Assembly (NCBI GenBank): GCA_019918135.1
Contig: WBZZ01001399.1
Coordinates: 139,501-203,500, forward strand
From: Paulinella micropora
Lineage: Eukaryota > Cercozoa > Imbricatea > Euglyphida > Paulinellidae
DNA length: 64,000 bases
Direction of reading: 5' to 3'
The position numbers were made by a program, and so were the translations under genes. Positions 19,387-29,745 of this stretch are shown here, piece by piece; positions within the stretch are counted from its first letter, which is position 1; every line of letters starts with the position of its first letter. Under the pieces are notes generated by a model. The model had not been told where the DNA came from. It made no database searches and saw only the letters and a list, made by a program, of their open reading frames with translations.

Positions 19387-21069
19387 TGGCTATGAAGCCT
19401 TGACGCACCACGCTACCAGCTCAAGATACTTAAGTTTCCGAATAAACCGATCGACGAATTCGACTTGTGGAAATTTCAAATCTTCTCCTTCCTACTTGGA
19501 TTGGACGCAAGATATGTACTACTCCTACAAGATCCGGAATCGCCATACACCATTTTGGAGATATCTACCATTTATTCATCCACGAGAAGATCTGCGCCCA
19601 CCCCCCCAAACCCTGGACCTACTGGACCGACTGCCACTGCATCCGAGCGACCTTCGAGAATCAACTCAAGGAGACCTACCCGACCTGTGCAGCAGTCCGA
19701 CGATGAAGAGGACACCAGCTCAAACAGCTCAAGCAGCTCAAGCAATGCGGAAGTTGACGGCAAAGGAGCAAGTTGAACGTCATCGACCCTCCCAGCGACG
19801 ACAGTCCCGGCTACATTGGCTACACTGTTTACTGCAGCAGATTACGTAAAGGCAAAAATACAGGTACGTTGCTTTCTTGTTGAGGCCTGCCAAGACTCGA
19901 CAACATTACTTACAGTGCAACGGGCAGGCAACGAACATTCTCTTATTTGGTCTGCGCTGTGTGAACGATTTGGAAGCAAAGGCTCTGCATCTGTAGCCCG
20001 ACTACTCATGCAACTTTTCGAAGACAATATTCGAAGTGGCAAACAACTACCAACTTGGATGGAGAAGCTCACTCAGCGCTTCGAACGACTTCAAGTCCGT
20101 GGTGTACCCCTGCCTGACGAGTTTCAGATTGTGTTCTTGCTGTTCAAGATCAAGGAGTGCTCAACTCTAACTCTGGGCGACATAGGGGGTACTATGTATT
20201 GGTCTAGGTCAGACAGTGATAAACCAGACTACAAAGAATTATGTTCACTCATATTACAAGCATACCATGCTAACCAATTGACTTCTGCCCCATCTAGGTC
20301 CTCGACTGCGATGTACACTTCGACCTCGAATGCTGCCGTCAACAGAGACATTGTTAGTCTCAACTGTAATAAGAAGGGGCACATCGCAGGCCAATGCCGA
20401 GCTACTTGCACCAAACGGGTGTGCACCGACCGACCACGACACACTGGAGCAGAGTGCCCCATTCGGAAACGACCTTCGAACCTGAGCCGGACCCGGGCAC
20501 CTACCTACAATGGCGGGGGTGGAGGCAGAGGACTCAACCAACGGGGAAGAGGAGGACGCTCGAAAACCGATCTTCGACGCATCGAACGACCGACCAACCA
20601 AGCCAACGCAACGCTGGAGACCCCACCGGACATCGACGACGAACCTGTGGCAGAAAGCCAATCATGGGTGATGCAGGAGGACACCATGGAAGACGAACAA
20701 GACGGAGAGTTCGAACAAGCAAACGACGAAGACGAACCCACCTTCTTCCACGAACACCCTGCCGTGAAGGAGCCGATTGTACCTGAAACACACTACATAC
20801 CTTGTGGACAAGCCTACAGGAACAGGGAGGGAGCGATTCAACTGTCTCCCGCAACAGACAGCGACGACGGTAAAACGGACAACGCATCACCGCCACCGCA
20901 TCCGGACTACGTACAGGACCCTTCACGCCGCCCCACCATACCATGTGACAACTATCAAGCGAGAAGACGAAAATCATTACCGATGAACCTACGTTCAATG
21001 GACAAGGATGTGGGATGCCTTCCGGGCCATCCCTCAAGGTTTCCCAGTACCTCCGGCGCACTGGCCTGA
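19387..21069 (+). pseudogene. copia-1 gag region (fossil)
   Basis: The region encodes a copia-type capsid (UBN2-like, with IWSALCERFGSKGSASVARL and a following QLFEDNIRSGKQ) and a zinc knuckle-like stretch (LNCNKKGHIAGQC), then an Arg/Gly-rich and acidic tail. These package the RNA and form the particle in the family. It is not whole. The right end at about 21,069 is where foreign sequence begins. Confidence 0.75.
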
Positions 21070-21076
21070 GAACGAA

Positions 21077-21385
21077 AGGAAACGAATAGAATATCAAAAA
21101 CAATACCACAAGCAATATCATAAACAATATTATGAAAAAGAAAGTAAGAAAGTTAGAGAGTATCAAAAGCAATACTGGGCAATAAACAAAAACATTTTAA
21201 ATTGTAAGCAAAAAGAGATGTTTGATAAAATAATGAAGGATCGAGGTGAGGAAGAAGAAAGTGGTGACGCCGCTTCGAGCAGTGCAGAAGAGGATGATTC
21301 ATTCACCCGTTCGCCTGTCAAGGTCAGCTGCCTGCACTTTGTCTATCAGGCATCTAAGTTATATGCGTTGTTTGTAACAGTTTGA
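21077..21385 (+). CDS. YQKQY-repeat reading frame, unknown
   Basis: Just past the copia-1 gag break the frame reads YQKQYHKQYHKQYYEKES and a second block KVREYQKQYW, the charged YxKxY repeat common in proteins of large DNA viruses and some protists. An acidic Ser-rich tail follows. A possible splice donor (AAG/GTCAGC) lies near 21,321. It marks the left edge of the insertion into copia-1. Function unknown; it may be an exon of C1. Confidence 0.35.
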   Translation, partial: RKRIEYQKQYHKQYHKQYYEKESKKVREYQKQYWAINKNILNCKQKEMFDKIMKDRGEEEESGDAASSSAEEDDSFTRSPVKVSCLHFVYQASKLYALFVTV

Positions 21386-21480
21386 AATGCAGTTATCATC
21401 TACGAAAGACCCATCACCTACTGGCTCTCCTATAAAGATTAGCTTCATATAATTTGTCAACCAAACCTTAATACTTCTCC

Positions 21481-22385
21481 ATGTTGTTTGCACATCGTTT
21501 GCAATGTAGTGCACATCTACGGCATGTTCCTCTAGCATGGTGCTGCCCTTCTCTGAGTCAGCGGGATCGACTGGCTTCTGGACACCTGGGAAATTTGATT
21601 ACAGAAACTAGTAGTAGTAGTAAGCAGCCGAATACCCATGAGATTCGATCAAGCACACAAGCTCTCTATAAGACCTTAGGCCTTACTGCTCCTGTAGCCA
21701 TCAGCCCTAAGAAAGCCAATAGGTCATACACGTTCAAGAAGCGCAAGCAAGGCCCTGTCAAGCATGTTCGACCTCAAAGTCTGGAGAGGTGGCTTGGCAT
21801 GTCATACAATGAGCTTGAGGAGGAGGTGAAGTCAAGCTGTTGTCGAGAATGGCGATGCTATCGTTGGGTCGACCCACGCGATGTTATAAGGAAACGCGCC
21901 CAATCTTGTGCACTTTCTTTGAAATAGCTCAAGAATTCCCTAGCGATAAAGTTGGAGACAATGAGAGATCCGGCCGGTAACATGCAGTATGTCTACCAAA
22001 CTGAAAAAATGTGCAGAACCATGTGGCAGCGCATTCATGGAGTCGGTGATAGAGTTATGACAAAAGCTTTAAAGCTTATGCGCAACCGCACTATGATAGA
22101 TGTAAGGGCTGTACCGCCGGAACCACTTACTGAAGATGTCATCCACGTTCTGCTATGCAGAAAGTGGTTACAATCGGGATCGATGTTGAAGAAGACGGAA
22201 CTTGGAAGCTTCAAGACATCACCGAAACCAGCGAAGTGTACAGCTACATCGTAGCAAACTGGACGAAAGGATGTCAAGATGTGCTCGCATCTGCGCCGGC
22301 CAACTGCAAGCAAAGGCTGAATGTCAAAGAGCATCCCGGCCCCGCGAAAATGAATAAAGTCTGGCGCAGAGACTTAAAAATATAG
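21481..22385 (+). CDS. C-family gene C1, CC-C motif protein (decayed or spliced)
   Basis: The first part (21,481-21,927) ends with RPQSLERWLGMSYNELEEE followed by CCREWRCYRWVD. C2 at 53,734 has RPKSFKRWLNCTWAQLKYE and CCRQLQCNKWID at the same spacing, so the two are paralogues. Downstream frames (21,952-22,254 and 22,155-22,385) carry WKLQDITETSEVYSYIVANW and end in RRDLKI; C2 ends in CRVKI. The frame changes between the three pieces, either from short introns or decay. A CC-x4-C cluster next to a helix recalls the N-terminal regions of some eukaryotic transposases, but no catalytic core is seen. Confidence 0.5.
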
Positions 22386-22464
22386 AGCCTATCCGAGGTA
22401 GCAGTAAAGAGCTTGCTCTAAATATCTTTTGCATAAAGCTTAAGTTCTTTTGTGCAAATTATAA

Positions 22465-22511
<47 letters not shown>

Positions 22512-22768
22512 GGACACCGTGATAGCCCAGTGGTCAAGTTCTACCATCTGGGCCCTGTCGCCAGTTCGATTCCCGTCGGTGCCACCAGTATTTTCATTGA
22601 ACATACCGGTCCGTCTGGAAGTGTTGGAACTGCCCGTGCGGGGGTGTCATTAGAGCCTATCGTCAATTCTTCGTACTCCCCTCGGGTGAGACGATGGAGG
22701 CGCATGTGCAGATTTGCATCAGCCATTGACAGAGAAGCACTATTATTATTATTATTACTACTATATTA
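22512..22768 (+). mobile_element. tRNA-derived SINE, copy 1, with (ATT)n tail
   Basis: The head (22,512-22,588) folds like a tRNA: A box TAGCCCAGTGG, B box GTTCGATTCC and a CCACCA end. The body carries TTTTCATTGAACATACCGG, CGTCTGGAAGTGTTGGAACT and a 3' part GGAGGCGCATGTGCAG. The tail is (ATT)n. It was probably transcribed by RNA polymerase III and mobilised by a LINE. Copy 1 lacks the internal duplication seen in copies 2-4. Confidence 0.8.
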
Positions 22769-22769
22769 T

Positions 22770-23048
22770 GGACACCGTGATAGCCCAGTGGTCAAGTTCT
22801 ACCATCTGGGCCCTGTCGCCAGTTCGATTCCCGTCGGTGCCACCAGTATTTTCATTGAACATACCGGTCTATTTCTGGACCAGTATTTTCATTGAACATA
22901 CCGGCCCGTCTGGAAGTGTTGGAACTGCCCTTGCGGGGGTGTCATTAGAGCTTATCGTCAATTCTTCGTACTCCCCTCACGGGTGAGACGATGGAGGCGC
23001 ATGTGCAGAAATGCATCAGCCATTGACAGAGAAGCACTATTACTACTA

Positions 23049-23085
<37 letters not shown>
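22770..23085 (+). mobile_element. tRNA-derived SINE, copy 2
   Basis: Same head and body as copy 1 and same orientation. The segment CCAGTATTTTCATTGAACAT is present twice (internal duplication of about 40 bp), shared with copy 3. Ends in an (ATT)n tail that joins directly to copy 3. Confidence 0.8.
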
Positions 23086-23353
23086 GGACACCGTGATAGC
23101 CCAGTGGTCAAGTTCAACCATCTGGGCCCTGTCGCCAGTTCGATTCCCGTCGGTGCCACCAGTATTTTCATTGAACATACCGGTCTATTTCTGGACCAGT
23201 ATTTTCATTGAACATACCGGCCCGTCTGGAAGTGTTGGAACTGCCCTTGCGGGGGTGTCATTAGAGCTTATCGTCAATTCTTCGTACTCCCCTCACGGGT
23301 GAGACGATGGAGGCGCATGTGCAGAAATGCATCAGCCATTGACAGAGAAGCAC

Positions 23354-23408
<55 letters not shown>
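23086..23408 (+). mobile_element. tRNA-derived SINE, copy 3
   Basis: Nearly identical to copy 2 including the internal duplication, so copies 2 and 3 probably arose by segmental duplication rather than two insertions. The tail is a long (ATT)n. Confidence 0.8.
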
Positions 23409-23456
23409 GATGGAGGCGCATGTGCAGAAATGCATCAGCCATTGACAGAGAAGCAC

Positions 23457-23547
<91 letters not shown>
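23409..23547 (+). repeat. SINE 3' fragment with long (ATT)n tail
   Basis: Only the last 48 bases of the SINE (GATGGAGGCGCATGTGCAG to GAAGCAC) are present, followed by about 90 bp of (ATT)n. The fragment supports amplification by unequal exchange or slippage at the ATT tracts. Confidence 0.75.
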
Positions 23548-23549
<2 letters not shown>

Positions 23550-23810
23550 CCGTGATAGCCCAGTGGTCAAGTTCTACCATCTGGGCCCTGTCGCCAGTTC
23601 GATTCCCGTCGGTGCCACCAGTATTTTCATTGAACATACCGGTCCGTCTGGACCAGTATTTTCATTGAACATACCGGTCCGTCTGGAAGTGTTGGAACTG
23701 CCCTTGCGGGGGTGTCATTACAGCCTATCGTCAATTCTTCGTACTCCCCTCACGGGTGAGACGATGGAGGCGCATGTGCAGAAATGCATCAGCCATTGAC
23801 AGAGAAGCAC

Positions 23811-23862
<52 letters not shown>
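23548..23862 (+). mobile_element. tRNA-derived SINE, copy 4
   Basis: Full body with a shorter internal duplication variant (CCGTCTGGACCAG). Its first four bases are missing relative to copies 1-3, and it joins directly to the preceding (ATT)n. It ends with (TTA)n. Confidence 0.8.
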
Positions 23863-23864
<2 letters not shown>

Positions 23865-23879
23865 GTTTTTTTCCTGTGA

Positions 23880-24153
23880 ATAATAGACAAGGACATCATC
23901 CTTAATCTGCACCGAGCTAGCAGCGCAATACAAGCAGCTTATGAAGGAACAAGAGCGGGGGTTCAAAAATGAAGCTGAATTTCAACAGTGGAAGGTGAGG
24001 AGCCAAAGTCATCACAAAATCCATCGGGAAAATCGTTTCCAAACCACTAAGCGGAAGTGTGGAGCACCTCTTGACCTTCGATTGTTTGCTCTTTCGACGG
24101 GACACCTCCTGTGCTCGTTCCTTCATGTCGACGCAAATCCACTGACTTTAAAG
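23880..24153 (+). CDS. orphan exon-like frame, unknown
   Basis: A frame bounded by an upstream AATAG acceptor and a downstream AAG/GTAAGT donor reads ELAAQYKQLMKEQERGFK and NEAEFQQWKVRSQSHHK. It is Gln/Glu/Lys-rich helical sequence. It may be a further exon of C1 or of the YQKQY frame. It has no recognised domain. Confidence 0.3.
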
Positions 24154-24359
24154 GTAAGTACGTTATTCGTCTTGGCCTTGGGGTGTTCAGTTGTTACAGA
24201 ACCAGGAAAACTTACATACACTCATGGCCCTGGTATTGAAAAAGGTCAGAACAGTACAATCTCTATCCTTTACCACATGCTACGGAGTTCCCCAGTTCTT
24301 ACGACTTGCTTCGGGAGACGGCATTTATACTAAGATTATTATCACTATGGGGACAAATA

Positions 24360-25375
24360 CCAAAATAATTTCCGGGTAATAGAAATGATTTCCAGTGTGT
24401 AAAATTAAATTTCCAGCCGCTGGAAATAATTTCCAGTCTGTTAAATGGTTTCCAGTGGCTAGAATTTTTAACACTGGAAATTATTTTGTACACTGGAAAT
24501 AGTATTTCCAGCCACTGGAAACAACTTCTGGGCACTGGAAATAATATTTCCATATACTGGAAATATTTTCTAGTATTCAGAACATTTCCAGTGTGGCTTG
24601 AAACATTTTTTTTTCATAGCGGGAAATGTTTTTTTTGCTGGAAATATTTCCATCTACTGGAAATATTTCCAGTCACTGGAAATATTTCCAGTCACTGGAA
24701 ATATTTCCTGTGGCTGGAAATATTCCAGTAGCTGGAAGTATAGAAAATATTTCCAGTCACTGGAAATATTTCAAGTCACTGGAAATATTTCCAGTGGCTG
24801 GAAATATTCCAGTAGCTGGAAGTATAGAAAATATTTTCAGTTTCTGGAAATATTCCAGTGGCTGGAAATATTTCCAGATTCTCAAATTATTTCCAGTGGC
24901 TGGAAATATGTCTACATTTTCGAAATATTTCCAAGGTACAAAATATTTCCAGCACTGGAAATATTTCCAGCCACTGCACATATTTCCAGCTACTGGAAGT
25001 ATTCCAGTAGCTGGAAATATTCCAGTAGCTGGAAGTATAGAAAATATTTCCAGTCACTGGAAATATTTCCAGTGGCTGGAAATATTTCCAGATTCTAAAA
25101 TTATTTCCAGTGGCTGGAAATATGTCTACATTTTCGAAATATTTCCAAGGCACAAAATATTTCCAGTCACTGGATATATTTCCAACTGCTGGAAATATTT
25201 CCAGCTACTGGAAATATTTCCAGCCAATGGAAATATTTTCAGTGGCTGGAAATTTTCCAGTCACTGGAAATATTTCCAGAGACTGGGAATATTTCCAGCC
25301 ACTGGAAATAATTTCAGTAGTAGCTGGAAATATTCCAGTAGCTGGAAGTCAAGAAAATATTTTCAGTTTCTGGAC
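24360..25375. repeat. palindromic satellite array, CTGGAAATATTTCCAG units
   Basis: About 1 kb built from a self-complementary core CTGGAAATATTTCCAG with 3-5 base spacers (TCA, TGG, TAG), giving a 17-19 bp period. Degeneration is stronger at the left end. A higher-order repeat of about 219 bp is visible: the block with CAAATTATTTCCAGTGGC and ATGTCTACATTTTCGAAAT at about 24,868 recurs at about 25,087. It abuts PLV block 2 at 25,376 without transition. Long apparent frames over it (FQSLEIFPV repeats on both strands) are repeat artefacts. Confidence 0.85.
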
Positions 25376-27213
25376 AAAGTCAGCCCGCGTATATCATTTC
25401 TTGTTCCATTAAATATTTTAATTCCTGTTATTGTTTGGTCTCCTGTTAGTTTTACATTTTGCCCGTCTAATGTGTCCGCATATCCTTTTGTCGCTCCGTC
25501 CGTCGCTAATGTCGGAGTTCCAAGGTTGGCTATTTTGCTGCTATTACAATCCAGCCCCGAAGCATTTACCCAACCGACTATCGCACCATCAATAATGAAA
25601 CTTACTTTTTTCGCATTTATTTCAAAGTTATAATTCACACCCGTGCCCATATCAAGGCATCCGATAGTTCCTATATTGGCCGTGGAGTTAAAAACCACGA
25701 ATGTTCCCTTTGTTGTCGCATTCGTTGAATTTCCTGTTATTTCAAGACCACTACTATATGTCTTAATTCCCGCTATGGTTTGGTTTCCTGTTAGTTTAAC
25801 ATTTTGCCCGTCTAACGTATCTACATAACTTTTGTTTGCCCCATCCGTTGTTGCTGTTGGTGTGGCCAAATTTGTTATTTTTCTGTTGTTCAAAGATAGT
25901 GTAGTGCCAGTTGCGGTCGCGATTACATTATCACCCGCGTATAAATCTACATACGAACCAGTTATTTGTATTGGATAATAAGTCGCTGTCGCTGTTTTTT
26001 GTGCTAAAATCACACCTATTTTTGATTCAAAGGCTATGCCAATGCCGTCAAAAGAAGCAGGATTGGTTGAACCACTTACTTCCAATGTTGAAGTAAATTT
26101 TTTATTTCCTCCTATGGTTTGTTCTCCTGTTAGTTTAACCACTGAACCATCAACTGCGAGAGTAGTGAGGTCAATTCCATTACATGTTGTAGCTCCTGAA
26201 ATAGCAAAACCTCCCATATTTAGTGCTCCTGTCATACTTGTCGTGCCATCTAATCTAAGAAAAGGTGAAGCAACATTTCTCCATTGTCCAGTGCTGTAAA
26301 TGAGCAATTGATTATCCGCGGGTGTGCCTGCAATTAATACATCGCTGTGTGTATCTATTGAACCATCTGCTGACACTTTGGCGTTGTTTGCCGTATGTTC
26401 TGAAAGCAAATCACTCACCGATTTTCCATTTAATGTGCCGACAGAATTAATGTTTTGGCTGTTCATATTTAGCGGTTTCATTGTTTTTACTTCCGTATTT
26501 GAAATGGTGAATATATCGCCAGACCCTCCGCCAAAATAAAATGAATCACCTCCAAATATAAACGGTTTATACGTAATTGTATCTCTATCAATTGAAGTTA
26601 ATATACCAGCTTTGACATCGCTGTCGTATGCTAATTCTATACCCGCCCCAGAAGTCGGTGCCGTATTACCACTCACTCTCAGTCTATTCGTGGAAAAATT
26701 CTTTGCTCCTGATATTGTTTGGTTTCCTGTTAGTTTAACCACGGAAGCATCAAGAGCGGAAACATCAATGCTGTCAACAGTGCTTACATTTACAATACTA
26801 AGACCTCCCATATTTAATTCTCCTAGCATCATAGTGAGGCCATCTAATCTCAGAAATTGTGAGTTCGTGTTTCTCCATTGACCCGTGCTATAAATGAGCA
26901 ATTGGTTATCGGCGGGTGTGCCTGTTATGACTACATCACTTAAAGCATCTATTGATTTGTTTGAAAATCTTGTGTCAAATCTACCATCAGTATAGTATAG
27001 ATTAGTGCCCTCTTTTAAGTCAGTTGTTGATTTTAAAGCCAGTCGTGCGTCAAATCGGCTGTTGGTAAAATAAAGATTTATCGGGTCGGCATCTTCTGGC
27101 ACTCTATCTGTGTTTAAGCCGATAATATTAGTGTTCGTTAAATCAAGGCTGGCTATGTCCAGACTATCAACAGAAAACTCATTAAGGCCTAATAGTGACT
27201 TATATTGTGACAT
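25376..27213 (-). CDS. PLV fibre shaft protein (partial)
   Basis: About 610 residues from ATG 27,213 (MSQYKSLLGLNEFSVDSLDI). The shaft has repeated blocks: DNQLLIYSTGQWRN occurs twice and the segment KLTGNQTI with close variants occurs at least four times, spaced by 90-150 residues, as in trimeric fibre shafts of phages and PLVs. The frame runs into the satellite at 25,376, so the receptor-binding end is not here. CTATATACAACG precedes the ATG. It is divergent from the acidic protein gene. Confidence 0.75.
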
Positions 27214-27287
27214 CGTTGTATATAGTTTGGATAATAATTAATCCGAGTAAAAATTATTTTTGGTTAGATATACATCCGAAACAATCT

Positions 27288-27800
27288 ATGCCGAGAGGTA
27301 ATAGAGAGATTGCGATAAAGAACCTTGAAAAAGCGACTGTAATGAAGAAACAGTATGCGAGGCAAAGAAAGATTGAGAGGGCGAGGGAATTACTAGCGGA
27401 GGAAGAGGCTAAAAATGTGAAAGAAATGAATGACGACGAAAAGATGGACCACATTACTAAGAAGCAGTTGGCTAAGGATATGATTGATGGACGGGACGGC
27501 GAGAAAAGTGAGGAAAGCAGTTCGGATGAGGAACTAGAACAAGACTTTGTAGATATCGTCGCCCAACGGGTTGCGGGTATAAAATTGAAGACTAAACAGA
27601 AGAAGAAGAAGAAAGCGGTAAAAAAGAAATTGCCTGAATTAGAAGAGAGCGAGAGTGAGAGCGAGGAAAGCGAGGAAGAAGAACCGCCGAAGAAAGGTAA
27701 AGGCAAGAAATCAAACATATCGGTTAATGTTTATAATCAACAACCCGAGAAACCAAAAAAAGAAAACAATGATGTTTCAAAGATATTTTTAAAGTTCTAA
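27288..27800 (+). CDS. PLV acidic/basic coiled-coil protein
   Basis: From MPRGNREIAIKNLEKATV: about 170 residues with a basic helical N-terminus, an acidic Ser/Glu middle, a Lys run (TKQKKKKKAVKKK), a second acidic block and a beta-type C-terminal peptide (NISVNVYNQQPEKPKK). It is divergent from the fibre gene. Possibly a virion or DNA-organising protein; the family is unknown. An in-frame extension to 27,195 exists but overlaps the fibre start. Confidence 0.5.
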   Translation: MPRGNREIAIKNLEKATVMKKQYARQRKIERARELLAEEEAKNVKEMNDDEKMDHITKKQLAKDMIDGRDGEKSEESSSDEELEQDFVDIVAQRVAGIKLKTKQKKKKKAVKKKLPELEESESESEESEEEEPPKKGKGKKSNISVNVYNQQPEKPKKENNDVSKIFLKF

Positions 27801-27832
27801 TATAGGAACCTTCACCAAAAAAAGTCGGGTCA
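27799..27832 (+). promoter_or_regulatory. AATATAGGAACC box with shared CACCAAAAAAAGTCGGGTC leader
   Basis: Same promoter box and leader as before the penton gene at 5,547-5,594, ending at the ATG of the integrase frame. This is the strongest sequence link between PLV blocks 1 and 2. Confidence 0.6.
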
Positions 27833-28841
27833 ATGGACCACAAACACAGCAATCCGCAAAATACTGAAACAGGAAGTGATGAGGCGAAGTCTTTGCTAGA
27901 TGAAGAAGAACTTGAACAACAGAAAATTAAAGAGGCTTCTGAAATTCACCATCAATCTAAAACAATTAAAAAATGGAATACTATTCTAGCCCCTGAGCCT
28001 GAACCATTAAGCCAAGTGTTTATTGACTTAATGGATATGTCTAAAATAGCTACTAAGAAAGGAAACAAAAACTACAATTTTGGATTAGTGATGATTGATG
28101 TTTATTCTCGTCGTGGTTGGATTGAACCGATCAAAAATAAATCAACTGGCGAAGTATTGGAAGGATAAAAAAAAAATGCCGAAACCTAAAAGGATTACGT
28201 CAGACAACGGTAGTGAATTCAAAGGACAAGTGGCTGAATATTTTAAAGAGAACGGAATTCAACATACTACAAACGAAGTTGGCGACCACCGAACTATGGG
28301 CATAGTAGATAGATTTATTAGAACAATAAGAAACGATTTAAATTGGATGTGGGAAGTGAATGATGATTTTATTTGGGTTCCTTACATTTATGAAATTGTT
28401 AATAATTATAATAATACATACCATAATACAATTAAGGCTACACCTATGGAAGTCTATGAAGGTAAAAAGAAAAACGATCAAGAAATATACAGGGCTGGTC
28501 TTATTAATAAATTTCCTAAGGGCTCAACCGTTAGAAAAGAACTAGAACGAACAGTTTTTAGTAAAGGCGATGTTCAGTTTTCAAAGAAGGTATATACAGT
28601 TAAAGGCCGTAAAGGCTTCAAGTTGATTTTAAGTGACCACGAAATAGTCAGCCCACAACAATTATTAAAATCTAAAATGGAAGAACAAACTGATGAAGTC
28701 AAACCTCAACTAGCCGACAAAGTCAAGGAAGCTACGAAAGAAAAAAAGACAGGCCACTTATTAAAATCATTGGATATAAAACCAGAGAATATCCGTAGTA
28801 GTGCCAGGATTAAAAAGAAAAAAGAAATTTTGGATTTATAA
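27833..28841 (+). pseudogene. PLV retroviral-type (rve) integrase, fossil
   Basis: The catalytic core is recognisable: first Asp in FGLVMIDVYSRRGWIEPI, second in ITSDNGSEFKG, then a GDHRTMGIVDRFIRTIRND segment where the third acidic residue lies. An NNYNNTYHNTIKATPMEVY helix follows, typical of Polinton integrases, which insert the linear element in the host chromosome. A small beta-rich C-terminal part (KKVYTVKGRKGFKLILSDHE) resembles the DNA-binding end of such enzymes. Not whole; counted among the breaks of block 2. Confidence 0.85.
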
Positions 28842-28940
28842 GTTATTATAAGTCTTAATTATTAATTTTATTTTCTTGAAAAAGAGTAATTATTTATTTT
28901 TTATTTTCTCGAGAACTTTTGTCCAAAAAAATGTGAGCTC

Positions 28941-29334
28941 TCACAATTGTTTTACGGTTGAGACGTCGCAAACCTTCTCAATCTGAGAAAGTTTCAAAGC
29001 AAAAAACTTGGAGTCGTCATCATGGATGACAACCCAAACAATATCGCCAACAGTGATGTTTTTCAGAGAGCTCTCAGCCCCCTTCGCCGAAATTGAAGAC
29101 AAGTTCTCATCCTGTTTTTTTGTTGCGTAAATGAAAATATCATCTCCTTTAGACTCAAGGAAATAATTTTCCACAACCGATTTGGTAAATTTTTTAGAGC
29201 TCTTCTTAACTCCGACATTGAGAACGTTGAAGCCATCCGCAGCTTTCTAAAAATCACAAACAATAATGAGACAAAGCAACAACAAAACAAAATACCTGAA
29301 CTTCAGGATCGTCAGGCTTCTTCTTGGGAGGCAT
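28941..29334 (-). CDS. two-exon small gene within PLV block 2, unknown
   Basis: Exon 1 (29,334-29,296) encodes MPPKKKPDDPEVQ. A 49-nt GT-AG intron (29,295-29,247) follows. Exon 2 (29,246-28,941) continues in phase 0 with KAADGFNVLNVGVKK and ends DVSTVKQL, giving 114 residues. The C-terminal half (LKNITVGDIVWVVIHDDDSK) looks like a small beta-barrel. A spliced gene is unusual inside a PLV, so it may be a host gene captured by, or inserted into, the block. No family is recognised. Confidence 0.55.
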
Positions 29335-29430
29335 CGCAAACCTACACATACATACACAGGGACAAACTATGTATGTATATGTAGGGGCAGTTTAATGTCG
29401 TGCCCAGGACTTATATAAAATCAATTATTT

Positions 29431-29745
29431 TTACCCCTCAACCCTATTTCTGTATTTATTATATTTATCCAAAACCATATCAAAGCTATCTCCATTACAT
29501 ATTAACCTCCTCGCCTGCTCCTCCTCTCTCAAACTCAATGGTTGCTTCCTAGCTAGCAACCAACTATCCAACAACCTCTCCTCTTTCTTTCTTCTTTCTT
29601 CTTCTCTCTTTCTCTTTCTTTTCATTTTATCATTATTTTTCTTTTTTTGCTTCTCTTCTTCTATCTCTGCTAATCTTTCGTCTATCGCGTCCTCTCTCTC
29701 TTCAAGCTCTTCTTTTTTCTTAGTTAGTTCTTTTATTTTTTTCAT
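29431..29745 (-). CDS. coiled-coil Lys/Glu protein, unknown
   Basis: 104 residues (MKKIKELTKKKEELEERED). A long Glu/Lys coiled coil covers residues 1-60, and a C-terminal helix (ICNGDSFDMVLDKYNKYRNR) looks more globular. It is AT-rich like the PLV genes. Two tiny minus-strand frames lie upstream (29,904-29,819, MSNNFDNLDNYSD..., preceded by AATATATAAAAG). All three probably belong to PLV block 2. Confidence 0.4.
   Translation of the reverse strand: MKKIKELTKKKEELEEREDAIDERLAEIEEEKQKKKNNDKMKRKRKREEERRKKEERLLDSWLLARKQPLSLREEEQARRLICNGDSFDMVLDKYNKYRNRVEG

Noticed and set aside
22512-22588. Possible functional tRNA gene
   Set aside because: A and B boxes are present but the same head recurs four times with a constant SINE body and ATT tail, and the cloverleaf stems are imperfect. 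SINE heads explain it.
22452-23668. Frames across SINE copies (GHRDSPVVKFYHLGPVASS)
   Set aside because: The same peptide recurs with each SINE and ends in Ile, Leu or Asn runs from ATT repeats; not a protein family.
24360-25375. CRISPR or integron-like array
   Set aside because: No unique spacers; period and spacer are nearly constant and the context is eukaryotic.
24486-25633. Overlapping plus and minus frames with FQSLEIFPV-type repeats
   Set aside because: They are readings of the palindromic satellite; both strands give the same protein-like repeat because the unit is self-complementary.
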